Positions 53,399 to 62,193 are shown, counted from the stretch's first letter. The stretch is DNA of 64,000 nucleotides from Candidatus Methanarcanum hacksteinii (GCA_006954405.1 LVVQ01000002.1:248001-312000); one strand, 5' to 3'. A program made the numbers and translations. The notes: generated by a model not told the origin, from the sequence alone.

Positions 53399-54682
53399 TC
53401 AGTTCTTCAAGGCCCCCAATGGAAGGATGATGATCCCATCGTCGCGCCTGTATGCATAACGTTCCGTACCGGTAATGATCGCCATGAAAGCAGGTTTCCC
53501 CATCTTGTCGGTGTCTATCCTTCTGAGAACGTCCTTCAGTGTCTTCACGCCCTCATCGATCAGCCTCTCGCCACCGAGCTTCACTTCGAGAAGTGCATAT
53601 CTCCCGTTCCTCAGGTGGATGACGACATCGCATTCGTTATCAAGGTTGTCCTTGTAGTGGTACACATCCCCATCCAGTGATTCCGCGTACACCCTGAGGT
53701 CCCTTACTGCAAGTGCTTCAAAGAAGAATCCTGTTGTATTCAGATCGTTTATGAGGTCCTGCGGACCGATTCTGAGCGATGCGGCAGCCAGTGAAGGATC
53801 CACGAAATATCTGGTATCGGATGTCCTTATCGCAGTCTTCGAACGCAGATTGGGATTCCATGCCTTCATGTCCTCGATCACATACAGTTTTCTGAGTGCC
53901 TGCAGGTACTCTGAAACGGTCTCCTCTGAGACACCTTCTGTATCGTTGGAGGATATGTCGGCGGAGATGGATGCCTGGGAGATCTGAGTGCCCTGATTCC
54001 TTGCATAGGAACGCAGCAGCATCCTGACCTTCTGCGGATCTCTTCTGATGTCATCCACACGCGACATGTCATTCCTGATGACCGCATCGATGTAGTCGAA
54101 CGCCTGATCCAATGCCACATCATCATCCATATTCACTGATTCAGGCCATCCGCCCCTGCAGATGAGGAATGTGAGCCTATCAAGATCCAGATCGGAACAA
54201 CCTGAGATTGGTTGGGATTCGAATAAGGATGCGAGACTCACATCGCCGGTGGAATCCCCGGATTCGTAAAGGGACATGGGGCGCATGACGAGCCAACCGA
54301 ACCTCCCGGTCCCGGAATGGATGGTCTCGGATATGTCGGCAGGTACAGATGAACCTGTCAAGATGAATTGACCCTGTCCCTTGTGACGATCCACATGGTG
54401 CCTTACGGCATCCCATAATTTGGGAGCGACCTGCCACTCGTCCAAGAGTCTCGGATGATCCCCTGTAAGCAATCTCTCAGGGTCTATCTCTGAAAGAATC
54501 TTGTTGGTATTGACGGTACTCGGATCGTCCACGGACAGGGTGCTCTTGGAGACCTGTTCCGCGGTGGTGGTCTTGCCGCACCATTTGGGACCTTCGATCA
54601 ATACCGCTCCTTTTCCTCTGAGTTTCCTTTTCAGAGCGGAATCCACAATACGCGGCCTGTATGAGAACGATTCTTCATCCAT
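53399..54682 (-). CDS. DUF4143-family ATPase (intact)
   Basis: A complete 427-residue AAA_14/DUF4143 protein. The P-loop region reads VLIEGPKWCGKTTTAEQVS near residue 35. Walker B is replaced by the family's RLLDEWQVAPKLWDAV; then FILTGSSVPAD (sensor) and CRGGWPESV (the conserved GG(M/W)P). The C-terminal domain has the nuclease-like CDVVIHLRNGRYALLEVKLGG and VRRIDTD-type segments. The function is unknown; the fold combines an AAA ATPase with a PD-(D/E)XK-like domain, and a toxin- or defence-like role is only speculation. Three 23-bp repeats precede it. It is the sole gene of the tRNA-Thr cassette and belongs to a different subfamily from the two broken copies. Confidence 0.9.
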   Translation of the reverse strand: MDEESFSYRPRIVDSALKRKLRGKGAVLIEGPKWCGKTTTAEQVSKSTLSVDDPSTVNTNKILSEIDPERLLTGDHPRLLDEWQVAPKLWDAVRHHVDRHKGQGQFILTGSSVPADISETIHSGTGRFGWLVMRPMSLYESGDSTGDVSLASLFESQPISGCSDLDLDRLTFLICRGGWPESVNMDDDVALDQAFDYIDAVIRNDMSRVDDIRRDPQKVRMLLRSYARNQGTQISQASISADISSNDTEGVSEETVSEYLQALRKLYVIEDMKAWNPNLRSKTAIRTSDTRYFVDPSLAAASLRIGPQDLINDLNTTGFFFEALAVRDLRVYAESLDGDVYHYKDNLDNECDVVIHLRNGRYALLEVKLGGERLIDEGVKTLKDVLRRIDTDKMGKPAFMAIITGTERYAYRRDDGIIILPLGALKN

Positions 54683-54712
54683 GTTTTCGAATAGAATCGC
54701 AATTATAAATAT

Positions 54713-54781
54713 AATCCGATACTTGTAGATAATTTAATCCGACACTTATAGATAATTTAATCCGATACTTATAGAAATTGT
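54713..54781. repeat. Three 23-bp tandem repeats in the DUF4143 promoter
   Basis: Copies at 54713-54735, 54736-54758 and 54759-54781 each read, with one to five differences, AATCCGATACTTATAGATAA plus TTT. They end about 30 bases before the ATG at 54682 and overlap AT-rich promoter sequence. The 23-bp period is about two helical turns, as expected for cooperative operators. Confidence 0.7.
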
Positions 54782-55024
54782 TTACAATTAATGTAAATTT
54801 ACATGTAAACGCACATCCCGCACCCTTGACATTTTGAGCGGGTAATTACAGTCCTTTGTTCCGACTAGTCAGGACACTCCTTTCTGGAACTTTGTTTCCT
54901 TTCTCCATCTCTTCTCCGATCGGTTGACCTGCCCTATCCGGGAAGGCCACATCATGCTGTCGTCACAGCCTGATATTTCTCTGCTGTTTTAGAAAACAAC
55001 ACTAAGGTCTTTAAATGGGAAAAG

Positions 55025-55101
55025 TGGAGCCACCTGAGGAATTCGAATCCCCGACCTGCTGATTACAAGTCAGCCGCACTACCGGGCTATGCAAAGGTGG
55101 C
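55025..55101 (-). tRNA. tRNA-Thr (anticodon UGU)
   Basis: The minus strand folds as a complete cloverleaf: acceptor GCCACCT/AGGTGGC, anticodon arm GCTGA-CTTGTAA-TCAGC giving TGT, T arm with GGGGATTCGAATTCC, discriminator T and encoded CCA. Its 3' half (45 bases from the CCA end) is duplicated at 53132-53176, marking it as an integration target. Confidence 0.95.
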
Positions 55102-55309
55102 ATTAGCAGTCCGTGTATAGCAGTCCCCTTTTTAATCTTTGCCATTCTCTTTTTATTCTATGGCACCAGGTTCTATATAATCAATTTATAAAACTTTCTA
55201 TAGGTGTATGGAAATGTTTATATTCACTTGATGAAAAATCACCTAAATATTTATATGGTCCAAATGATAACACGGGACTATAGCAGCATCGCTGTGAAAG
55301 GTGAATCAA

Positions 55310-56053
55310 ATGGCATTCAACAAGGGCGACATCGTTCGCATTGATTACAACGCTTACATCGCAGACATCGACAGACTTTACGACACGACATCAGAGTCCA
55401 AAGCAAAGGATGCAGGATTCTACAACGAGAAATACAAGTACGCACCCATGGCATACATCGTTGGATCCGGAAAGGTCTTCAAAGCACTCGATGAAGCAAT
55501 TACGAAAGCCTCGATCGGAAAGGAAGTCTCCATCGAGATCGAGTCCAAGGACGCAGCAGGCGCAAGGGACCCCAAGCTCGTTGAAGTTTACCCTATCAGA
55601 GAGTTCTACAAACAGGAGATCAACCCTATCCCCGGTCTCGAGGTCAAATTCGGAAACAAGACGGGTGTCATCGTTTCTGCAGGCGCAGGACGTGTCAAGG
55701 TCGATTTCAACAACCCCCTTGCAGGAAAGGATCTCAGGTATGAGTTCACAGTGACCGAGGTCATCAAGGACCAGGAAGAGAAGGCAAAGGCGATCGTTGA
55801 GATGGCCTTCGGAACATCTGACGGATTCTCATTCGAGTTCGGAGACAACGAGGTCTCGATTCTTCTCCCCGATATCGTCAAATTCAGCCAGGAATGGCCT
55901 ATGATGAAATTCAAGATCGTAAGCGACATGAGGGAGTCCTTCGGTGTCGACACGATCAAGCTCGTCGAGGTCTGGTCCAAGGCACCCGCGACAGATGTTG
56001 CAGACAAGAAAAAGAAGAAGCCTGCAGCGAAGAAAGAGAAGACAGAGGAGTGA
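55310..56053 (+). CDS. FKBP-type peptidyl-prolyl cis-trans isomerase
   Basis: A 247-residue archaeal SlyD-like isomerase and chaperone. It starts FNKGDIVRIDYNAYIADIDRLYDTT, with the usual insert-in-flap region (roughly residues 60-130), LVEVYPIREFYKQEINPIPGLEV and the FKBP core motif NNPLAGKDLRYEFTVTEV. A further C-terminal domain is followed by a Lys-rich tail (DKKKKKPAAKKEKTEE) that may bind ribosomes or nucleic acid. The ATG at 55310 has AAAGGTGA eight bases upstream; a GTG at 55301 is in frame but less likely. A terminator overlaps its stop codon. Confidence 0.94.
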   Translation: MAFNKGDIVRIDYNAYIADIDRLYDTTSESKAKDAGFYNEKYKYAPMAYIVGSGKVFKALDEAITKASIGKEVSIEIESKDAAGARDPKLVEVYPIREFYKQEINPIPGLEVKFGNKTGVIVSAGAGRVKVDFNNPLAGKDLRYEFTVTEVIKDQEEKAKAIVEMAFGTSDGFSFEFGDNEVSILLPDIVKFSQEWPMMKFKIVSDMRESFGVDTIKLVEVWSKAPATDVADKKKKKPAAKKEKTEE

Positions 56054-56064
56054 ACACACTCCTC
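56045..56064 (+). terminator. Terminator overlapping the FKBP stop codon
   Basis: GAGGAGTG-AACA-CACTCCTC is a perfect 8-bp stem containing the TGA stop codon, followed by TTCTCCAAACCTTTTT. Confidence 0.65.
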
Positions 56065-56109
56065 TTCTCCAAACCTTTTTATCTAACCCTCTTATACACG
56101 GTTCCATAC

Positions 56110-56187
56110 GGACGAGTGGCCTAGCTTGGATATGGCGACAGCCTCCTAAGCTGTAAGCCGGGGGTTCGAATCCCCCCTCGTCCGCCA
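56110..56187 (+). tRNA. tRNA-Arg (anticodon CCU)
   Basis: GGACGAG/CTCGTCC acceptor, anticodon arm ACAGC-CTCCTAA-GCTGT giving CCT, T arm GGGGGTTCGAATCCCCC, discriminator G and encoded CCA at 56185-56187. A complete cloverleaf between the FKBP gene and DUF1846. Confidence 0.95.
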
Positions 56188-56229
56188 TGCATTTTGTCAA
56201 AATTAGAGAATGATGTTGCGCAGGAGCGT

Positions 56230-57711
56230 TCAGTTCCTGTGATACATACAACTGGTCTCGTATCTTGGTTCGCAGGTGAGGTTCACACCGAGCCTTCTGT
56301 ACGTGGCCTCATTGACGCTATTCGGTATTATGGACAGGTGTACTTCGCATCCTTTGAGGTTAGACAACTGTTCCAAGGCCCTTCTCGCATTCTCATCCTT
56401 CCCTGCGTAGATGGATAATGCGATAAGAACGTCATTGATCGTGAGCGTCACATTCTTCTCCCCCATGATCTCCTTGAGCTTACGTACGGGTTCTACGAAC
56501 TCAGGTGCTATCAGATGTACATCATCAGGTATGTCAGCTATGACCTTCAGGGCGTTGAGTATCATCGCGGGCGATGCTCCAAGGAGATCCCCGGCCTTAC
56601 CGGTGACTATCGTACCATCACTGAGCTCTATCGCAGCTACGGGCACATCGACGGAGGACATCTTCTTCCTGACCGCAGATACGACCTTGCGATCATCCTC
56701 TCTGATGTCGAGTTGTTTCATGAGGAGATCAATCTTCGTCACGATCCTGTCGCTTCCGTTGCCTTGTCTCCTCTCGCGTTGTGCGTTGAGATAACGGCGT
56801 ATGATCTCTTCCTCGGCCGCTTTCCTCACAACAGCATCATCGACGATACAACGTCCCACCATATTGACGCCCATGTCCGTAGGTGATTTGTATGGCGATA
56901 TGCCCATGATCTGATTGAGCATCTCGTTCAGCACAGGGAACACCTCTATGTCTCTGTTGTAATTGACAGCGGTCTCACCATATGCCGCAAGGTGGAACGG
57001 ATCGATCATGTTCTTGTCATCAAGGTCCGCTGTCGCGGCTTCGTAGGCGATATTGACAGGATGCATGAGCGGGAGGTTCCATATCGGGAACGTTTCGAAT
57101 TTAGCATACCCTGCCTTGATGCCGTTCTTATTCTCATGATACAATTGTGAAAGACATACGGCCATCTTGCCACTGCCAGGGCCAGGTGCCGTCACGATGA
57201 CCAAGGGTTTGCTGGTCTTTACGAATTCATTCTTGCCGTATCCAGCTTCACTGACGATCAGCGGTATGTTCGCAGGATATCCTTCGATCTTATAGTGATG
57301 ATAGACATCCATGCCTTGATCCACCAATCTCTGTTCGAAGATCTTGGCGGCACGCTGTTCGGCATACATCGTCAATACTACGCCACGTACCTTGATCCCT
57401 CTGTTCTCGAAGGAATCTATCAACCTCATGACCTCCAGATCATAAGTTATGCCGAGGTCCCCGCGGATCTTGTTCTTCTCGATATCATTGGAGTTGATGC
57501 AAACGATCGCCTCTGCCTGATCCTTCAACTGCATCAACATCGAGATCTTACTGTCAGGATGGAATCCAGGCAACACTCTGGATGCATGATAGTCATCGAA
57601 CAGCTTGCCGCCGAATTCTAAGTACAGTTTGCCACCGAATTTTTCGATACGTTCCTTGATGTGTTCAGATTGTGTCTTGAGGTAAAGGTCGTTATCGAAT
57701 CCTATCTTCAT
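56230..57711 (-). CDS. DUF1846 family protein
   Basis: A 493-residue protein that begins KIGFDNDLYLKTQSEHIKERI and has the family's P-loop-like VTAPGPGSGKMAVCLSQLYH near residue 178, with FETFPIWNLPLMHPVNIAYEAATADLDD soon after. The C-terminal part (VPVAAIELSDGTIVTGK, SPAMILNALK) is typical too. The role is not established; older databases link it to ATP-dependent proteases without proof. The family is common in gut bacteria and some archaea, and it is probably a cytoplasmic ATP-using enzyme. It lies alone after tRNA-Arg and is convergent with it. Confidence 0.9.
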   Translation of the reverse strand: MKIGFDNDLYLKTQSEHIKERIEKFGGKLYLEFGGKLFDDYHASRVLPGFHPDSKISMLMQLKDQAEAIVCINSNDIEKNKIRGDLGITYDLEVMRLIDSFENRGIKVRGVVLTMYAEQRAAKIFEQRLVDQGMDVYHHYKIEGYPANIPLIVSEAGYGKNEFVKTSKPLVIVTAPGPGSGKMAVCLSQLYHENKNGIKAGYAKFETFPIWNLPLMHPVNIAYEAATADLDDKNMIDPFHLAAYGETAVNYNRDIEVFPVLNEMLNQIMGISPYKSPTDMGVNMVGRCIVDDAVVRKAAEEEIIRRYLNAQRERRQGNGSDRIVTKIDLLMKQLDIREDDRKVVSAVRKKMSSVDVPVAAIELSDGTIVTGKAGDLLGASPAMILNALKVIADIPDDVHLIAPEFVEPVRKLKEIMGEKNVTLTINDVLIALSIYAGKDENARRALEQLSNLKGCEVHLSIIPNSVNEATYRRLGVNLTCEPRYETSCMYHRN

Positions 57712-57808
57712 TGAGGCAACTCCTATCGGATATATTCACTAATAGGCGATACTATTTTAGAATTATTGTGCTCGACATCCAGTGTCGTTATGTTGGGATC
57801 GAACGTGT

Positions 57809-58516
57809 CTAATCATCGATCCTGGAGAGGACGCTCTTCAATTCCTTCGGCGTAGCCTTACGATACTCGCCGACCGGAAGGTCGCCTAATTCTATATCGA
57901 TTATGCGTACGCGTTTCAGTTTGGTGACACGGCAACCGACCTTCTCGCACATCCTTCTGATCTGCCTGTTGAGGCCCTGTGTTATGATCATCCTGAACTT
58001 GTTGCGTGCGGTCTTCTCGGCGAAGCATGGTTTCGCGTATTCATCCTCGCTCAGTTGGATGCCATTCGTCAGTCTTCTAAGGAGTTCATCCGTAACAGGT
58101 CTGTCCACAGTTACGATGTATTCCTTCTCATGACCGTATCTTGACCTCATTATCCCGTTGACGAGTTCGCCTTTATTTGTCATCAGAAGAAGTCCTTCGG
58201 AATATTTGTCCAATCTTCCGATGGGATAGATGCGTTTAGGATAGTTCAGATACTTCACGACATTCGTCTCATCGTCCTCGGCCGTGGTGCATGTGATGCC
58301 TGGAGGTTTGTTGAATATCAGCAGGATCGTCTCCTCATCACGTACTATCCTCTTGCCATCGATGATGACCTTGTCCTTCGATGTGACCCTCTCGCCCATC
58401 TCTGCTACACGTCCGTTGACGGTGACCTTCCCAGATTCTATCAGACGATCGGCCTCACGGCGGGAGCAATATCCGGAATCGGCGATGTATTTGTTCAGAC
58501 GGACCTCATCATCCAT
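57809..58516 (-). CDS. RluF/RsuA-type rRNA pseudouridine synthase
   Basis: A 235-residue enzyme with an N-terminal S4 RNA-binding domain (LNKYIADSGYCSRREADRLIESGKVTVNGR) and the catalytic motif YPIGRLDKYSEGLLLMTNKGELVN, where the Asp after RL is the active residue. The end, NRQIRRMCEKVGCRVTKLKRVRI, fits the RluB/E/F family, which modifies 23S rRNA in bacteria. Archaea normally use TruD/Pus and guide RNAs, so this gene may come from bacteria. The ATG at 58516 (MDDEVRLNKYIAD) is chosen because earlier residues do not match the family. It ends with TAG, unusual here. Divergent from the dehydrogenase gene. Confidence 0.93.
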   Translation of the reverse strand: MDDEVRLNKYIADSGYCSRREADRLIESGKVTVNGRVAEMGERVTSKDKVIIDGKRIVRDEETILLIFNKPPGITCTTAEDDETNVVKYLNYPKRIYPIGRLDKYSEGLLLMTNKGELVNGIMRSRYGHEKEYIVTVDRPVTDELLRRLTNGIQLSEDEYAKPCFAEKTARNKFRMIITQGLNRQIRRMCEKVGCRVTKLKRVRIIDIELGDLPVGEYRKATPKELKSVLSRIDD

Positions 58517-58617
58517 ATCCGTCGTATCATGGGCTAGATATAAATGTAATCGTGTCCGAAGTCGATTCAATCGTTTTGCTTTAATACTATCTTACTTATC
58601 CATCCGATAGGTATATC

Positions 58618-59844
58618 ATGGTCGACGAACAGGCAATCAAAGCGGCCCAGGAGAGATTCGGAGAGCTCCTCAGGAGACAGCTCGAGAGGGTCGATGTGCT
58701 CAAAGGAGAAGGAGACTGGATCGACTACTCCAAATTGGACAAGCTCATCATCGGTGTTTGCGGTGGTGACGGTATCGGACCTTACATCTGTGCATCTGCG
58801 CAGAGAGTCATGGAATTCCTCCTTGCCGATAAGATAAAGGCAGGTAAGGCGGAGATCAGACAGATCGATGGTCTGACCATCGAGAGACGTGTCGAGGTAA
58901 TGAAAGCCATTCCAGATGATACGCTCGAGGAATTGAAGAAATGTCATGTGATCCTCAAAGGCCCTACGACGACACCGAAGAAAGGCGACCCGTGGCCGAA
59001 CATCGAATCCGCCAACGTTGCGATGAGGAAACAGTTGGATCTGTTCGCTAACGTAAGGCCAGTATCCGTTCCGGAACTCGGTATCGATTGGGTGTTCTAC
59101 AGGGAGAACACCGAGGGAAGCTACGCACTCGGATCCGATGGTGTGAACGTTACAGATGATCTCGCGATGGACTTCTGCGTCGCTACGACACAGGGTACGG
59201 AGAGGATCATAAGGGCAGGATTCGAACATGCGAAGAAGACGGGGAAGAATTACGTCTCACTCGTCACGAAGGCAAACATCATCAAGACGACCGATGGTAA
59301 GTTCCTCACGATCGCAGAGAATGTCGCCAAGGATTATCCTGATGTGAAATGGGATGATTGGTTCATCGACATCACGACAGCCAAGCTCATCGACCCTGCA
59401 AGGAGGAGCGACTTCAAGGTATTCGTCCTCCCCAACCTCTACGGTGACATCATCACGGATGAGGCTGCACAGATACAGGGCGGAGTAGGTACAGCCGGAT
59501 CGGCGAATCTCGGAAAGAGGTATGCGATGTTCGAGGCCATCCACGGTTCCGCACCAAGGATGGTCACGGAGGGACGTGCACAGTATGCAGATCCATGCTC
59601 GATGATCAAAGCAGTTGCGATGATGATGGAGCACATCGGAGAGATCGAGAAGGCCAAGAAACTGAACATGGCCCTCGATGTCTGTACACAGTTCGAGAAG
59701 AAGCTCGTCATGACCGGAAGGGACACAGGTGTCACCGGAAACGAGTTCGCCGACTATGTCATGGAGACCATGCAGAGGCCGGATCTCGAGACCGTTTGGC
59801 AGGGATACGTGGACGCTTCCATCGCAGCTGCCAAGAAAAACTGA
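58618..59844 (+). CDS. Isocitrate/isopropylmalate dehydrogenase family enzyme (probably isocitrate dehydrogenase)
   Basis: A 408-residue NAD(P)-dependent decarboxylating dehydrogenase. It shows LIIGVCGGDGIGPY, KGPTTTPKKGDPWPNIESANVAMRKQLDLFANVRPV, YRENTEGSY and the metal-binding NLYGDIITDEAAQIQGGVG. The substrate loop reads S-x-N (ESANVAMR), as in isocitrate dehydrogenases, whereas isopropylmalate enzymes lack this serine; this favours isocitrate and 2-oxoglutarate production for glutamate. An extra 45-residue N-terminal extension is present. A clear terminator follows. The exact substrate is not certain. Confidence 0.9.
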   Translation: MVDEQAIKAAQERFGELLRRQLERVDVLKGEGDWIDYSKLDKLIIGVCGGDGIGPYICASAQRVMEFLLADKIKAGKAEIRQIDGLTIERRVEVMKAIPDDTLEELKKCHVILKGPTTTPKKGDPWPNIESANVAMRKQLDLFANVRPVSVPELGIDWVFYRENTEGSYALGSDGVNVTDDLAMDFCVATTQGTERIIRAGFEHAKKTGKNYVSLVTKANIIKTTDGKFLTIAENVAKDYPDVKWDDWFIDITTAKLIDPARRSDFKVFVLPNLYGDIITDEAAQIQGGVGTAGSANLGKRYAMFEAIHGSAPRMVTEGRAQYADPCSMIKAVAMMMEHIGEIEKAKKLNMALDVCTQFEKKLVMTGRDTGVTGNEFADYVMETMQRPDLETVWQGYVDASIAAAKKN

Positions 59845-59853
59845 TTCAACATC

Positions 59854-59875
59854 GACAAGGGGATCCCCCCTTGTC
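59854..59875 (+). terminator. Terminator after the dehydrogenase gene
   Basis: GACAAGGGG-ATCC-CCCCTTGTC is a perfect 9-bp stem ten bases after the stop codon. The TATA element CATATATC for the next gene follows. Confidence 0.65.
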
Positions 59876-59922
59876 CTCATTCTATACATATATCATTTAT
59901 TAGAGGAGCAGTATGTTCCCGT

Positions 59923-61731
59923 ATGCTTCTCAGAGCTGAGGCGATAACCAAATCATTCGGCGAGGTGAAGGTCCTCGACCGTGCAGATCTGCAGATAAAT
60001 GAAGGGGATGCCATAGGTCTGATCGGCATAAACGGTGCTGGTAAGAGCACATTCATGAAGATCCTTCTCGGATTGGAGAGATGTGATACCGGGGAGTTGA
60101 TACGCAACACCCATCGCATCGGTTACCTGGAGCAGTTCGCGGATTCATCATCGGCTACTGTACGCGAGGTACTCGGACGCCCATACGGTCATGTCGAACA
60201 CCTTCGCAGAAGGATGCAGGAGATCGATGATCTGATGTCCGAAGGAGGGGACCTGGATTGGAACGCCCTCACTACGGAATATGCGGACCTAGAGCAGGAA
60301 TTATCCAAATCAGATTCTGAGAACGAGGATAATCAAAGACGTTCTCTGAGGAAGGTCGGCCTCTCATGGGATATCGTCGACAGGGAGATGTCCTCATTGT
60401 CCGGAGGGGAGAGGACGAAGGTCATGCTTTCCCGTATCTTCGTTCAGGCCGAGGGATGTGATATCCTGTTCATGGATGAGCCCACATCACATCTTGATAT
60501 CGAGACTGTAGAACTTCTTGAGGATTTCATATTGGAATCCCACTGTTCGATATTGGTCGTCAGTCATGATAGATATTTCCTCGACAAGGTGGTCACCAGG
60601 GTCACAGAGATAGCGAATCGCAAGACCAGGGAGTACAAAGGGAACTATTCCGATTTCATAATGAAGAAACAGTTGGACATGGAGAGGATGGAGAAGGAGT
60701 ATCGCAGATACACCATCCAGAAGAAGGTCCAACAACAGATCGCCGATGAATTGCACAAGGATCAATGGTTCATGGCAATGCATAAGACCAGACAGAGGAT
60801 GATCGACAGGATCGAGGAGAAGGAGAAACCTGAGGAGACAAGGGAGATAACCGTCAGGATACAGACAGCTCACAAATCCGGAAAGAACGTTCTGACGACG
60901 AAAGGCCTTTCCGTCGAACTCGGAGGGAGAACGATCCTGGAGAACATAGATCTTGATATACAGAAAGGCGAAAGGATCGGCATATTCGGCTCCAACGGTC
61001 AAGGAAAGAGTACATTGATCAAGGCATTGCTGGGGAAGATACCATCCAAGGGGGAGCTATGGGTGGCGCCTGGTGCGAAGATAGGATACTATGCGCAGAA
61101 TCAGGAGAGATTGGATCTCGAATTGACCGCAGAGGAACAGATATTACAGGTCATAGGCAAGGAGAGACGTGGGGAGGCGAGAGCGATCCTCGGAAGGATG
61201 CTCTTGGTCGGGGATCAGGTGGATAGGCCTATGAGGACACTTTCCGGAGGAGAACGCGCCAGGGTGGCCATGTCCTTGATATTGCTTCAGGAGACAAATC
61301 TCTTGATATTGGATGAACCGACGAACTATCTTGACATCCCTGCGAGACATGCTGTCGAATCCGCATTGAACGAATATGGCGGAACGTTGATAACAGTAAC
61401 ACATGACAGATATTTTCTGGACACAGTCTGTACCAAGGTCATAGAGGTCAAGGACAAGCACATCAAAGTATTCCCCGGAACGTATTCTGCCATGAAGGGA
61501 CGCCCTAACGTCAGGGAGATCGTCATGGATGCGGATGAGTATCGTGTATTGTCATCATTCACCAATTGGTCTACGGGAAGGAAATATGGTAAAGGGGACC
61601 GTGTCCTGATATCCCCTCCCGAGATGCAGAATTACGAGTGGGCGATAAGTCAAGGTAAATTGAAGAAGACCGGAGGACGTCAAAGGAAGAAGGTGGACGT
61701 CTCCATAGCTAAAGAAGAGAAGAAGGGGTAA
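59923..61731 (+). CDS. ABC-F family ATPase
   Basis: A 602-residue soluble protein with two ABC domains and no membrane segment. The first has LIGINGAGKSTFMKILLG, SLSGGERTKVMLSRIF and ILFMDEPTSHLD. A charged linker follows (RMEKEYRRYTIQKKVQQQI). The second has GIFGSNGQGKSTLIKALLG, TLSGGERARVAMSLIL and LLILDEPTNYLD. ABC-F proteins act on the ribosome exit site or in translation regulation and sometimes give antibiotic resistance. A short basic C-terminal extension (GGRQRKKVDVSIAKEEKK) may touch rRNA. It converges on the NifX-like gene with only seven bases between stops. Confidence 0.94.
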   Translation: MLLRAEAITKSFGEVKVLDRADLQINEGDAIGLIGINGAGKSTFMKILLGLERCDTGELIRNTHRIGYLEQFADSSSATVREVLGRPYGHVEHLRRRMQEIDDLMSEGGDLDWNALTTEYADLEQELSKSDSENEDNQRRSLRKVGLSWDIVDREMSSLSGGERTKVMLSRIFVQAEGCDILFMDEPTSHLDIETVELLEDFILESHCSILVVSHDRYFLDKVVTRVTEIANRKTREYKGNYSDFIMKKQLDMERMEKEYRRYTIQKKVQQQIADELHKDQWFMAMHKTRQRMIDRIEEKEKPEETREITVRIQTAHKSGKNVLTTKGLSVELGGRTILENIDLDIQKGERIGIFGSNGQGKSTLIKALLGKIPSKGELWVAPGAKIGYYAQNQERLDLELTAEEQILQVIGKERRGEARAILGRMLLVGDQVDRPMRTLSGGERARVAMSLILLQETNLLILDEPTNYLDIPARHAVESALNEYGGTLITVTHDRYFLDTVCTKVIEVKDKHIKVFPGTYSAMKGRPNVREIVMDADEYRVLSSFTNWSTGRKYGKGDRVLISPPEMQNYEWAISQGKLKKTGGRQRKKVDVSIAKEEKKG

Positions 61732-61740
61732 CCCTTCTTC
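61719..61740. terminator. Bidirectional terminator overlapping both stop codons
   Basis: GAAGAAGGG-GTAA-CCCTTCTTC is a perfect 9-bp stem that holds the ABC-F stop codon and most of the stop of the converging NifX-like gene. Confidence 0.65.
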
Positions 61741-62110
61741 AGTGTTTACCGCATGAACACTCGTGAGCGCCCTCGTGGTGATCGCATGTGCATCTGTTCG
61801 AATCGGACATCTTTCCGTTGATGTACGCATCGATCGCAGAATCCGCTGATCCGCTTGCACCTGAGAACACTTTGATACCCTGTGATGCGAGCATGTTGAT
61901 CGCACCTGCGCCGATACCTCCGCAGATCAATGCGGAGACGTTGAGATCCTTCAAATATCCCGCAAGGGAGCCGTGACCGAAGCCACCGTTGTCGATGACC
62001 CTCTCGGAGACAACCTTACCATCAACGATCTCATACAGCTTGAACATCTCGGTCTTCCCGAAATGTTGGAAGACCTCCCCATTATCATATGTTACAGCAA
62101 TGATCGCCAT
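61739..62110 (-). CDS. NifX/NifB-type dinitrogenase cofactor-like protein
   Basis: A 123-residue member of the NifX/NafY/NifB-tail family, which binds iron-molybdenum-type metal clusters. The fold is marked by AVTYDNGEVFQHFGKTEMFKLYEI and ALICGGIGAGAINMLASQGIKVF. The last 25 residues are rich in Cys and His (NRCTCDHHEGAHECSCGKH), suggesting an added metal site. Stand-alone members occur widely in methanogens without nitrogenase; a role in iron-sulfur or metal handling is likely. No nif genes are nearby. Confidence 0.92.
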   Translation of the reverse strand: MAIIAVTYDNGEVFQHFGKTEMFKLYEIVDGKVVSERVIDNGGFGHGSLAGYLKDLNVSALICGGIGAGAINMLASQGIKVFSGASGSADSAIDAYINGKMSDSNRCTCDHHEGAHECSCGKH

Positions 62111-62193
62111 ATTACCGATGGACAGGATGTCAACACTGTTTATAAATGGTTACATATGTCCAGCGAAGCAATCGATAATGATTATCATGTGTG

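Larger units (their letters stand above)
53132..55069. mobile_element. Small integrated cassette at tRNA-Thr
   Basis: Two 45-bp direct repeats, the tRNA-Thr 3' half at 55025-55069 and its copy at 53132-53176, enclose 1,848 bases (53177-55024) holding a single complete gene, the DUF4143 ATPase at 53399-54682. No integrase is present, so it is either a degraded element or a passenger moved by an integrase elsewhere. The gap 54782-55024 shows no gene. It contains ATGATGTGG on the minus strand, which also occurs beyond the other repeat near 53018. Confidence 0.65.
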
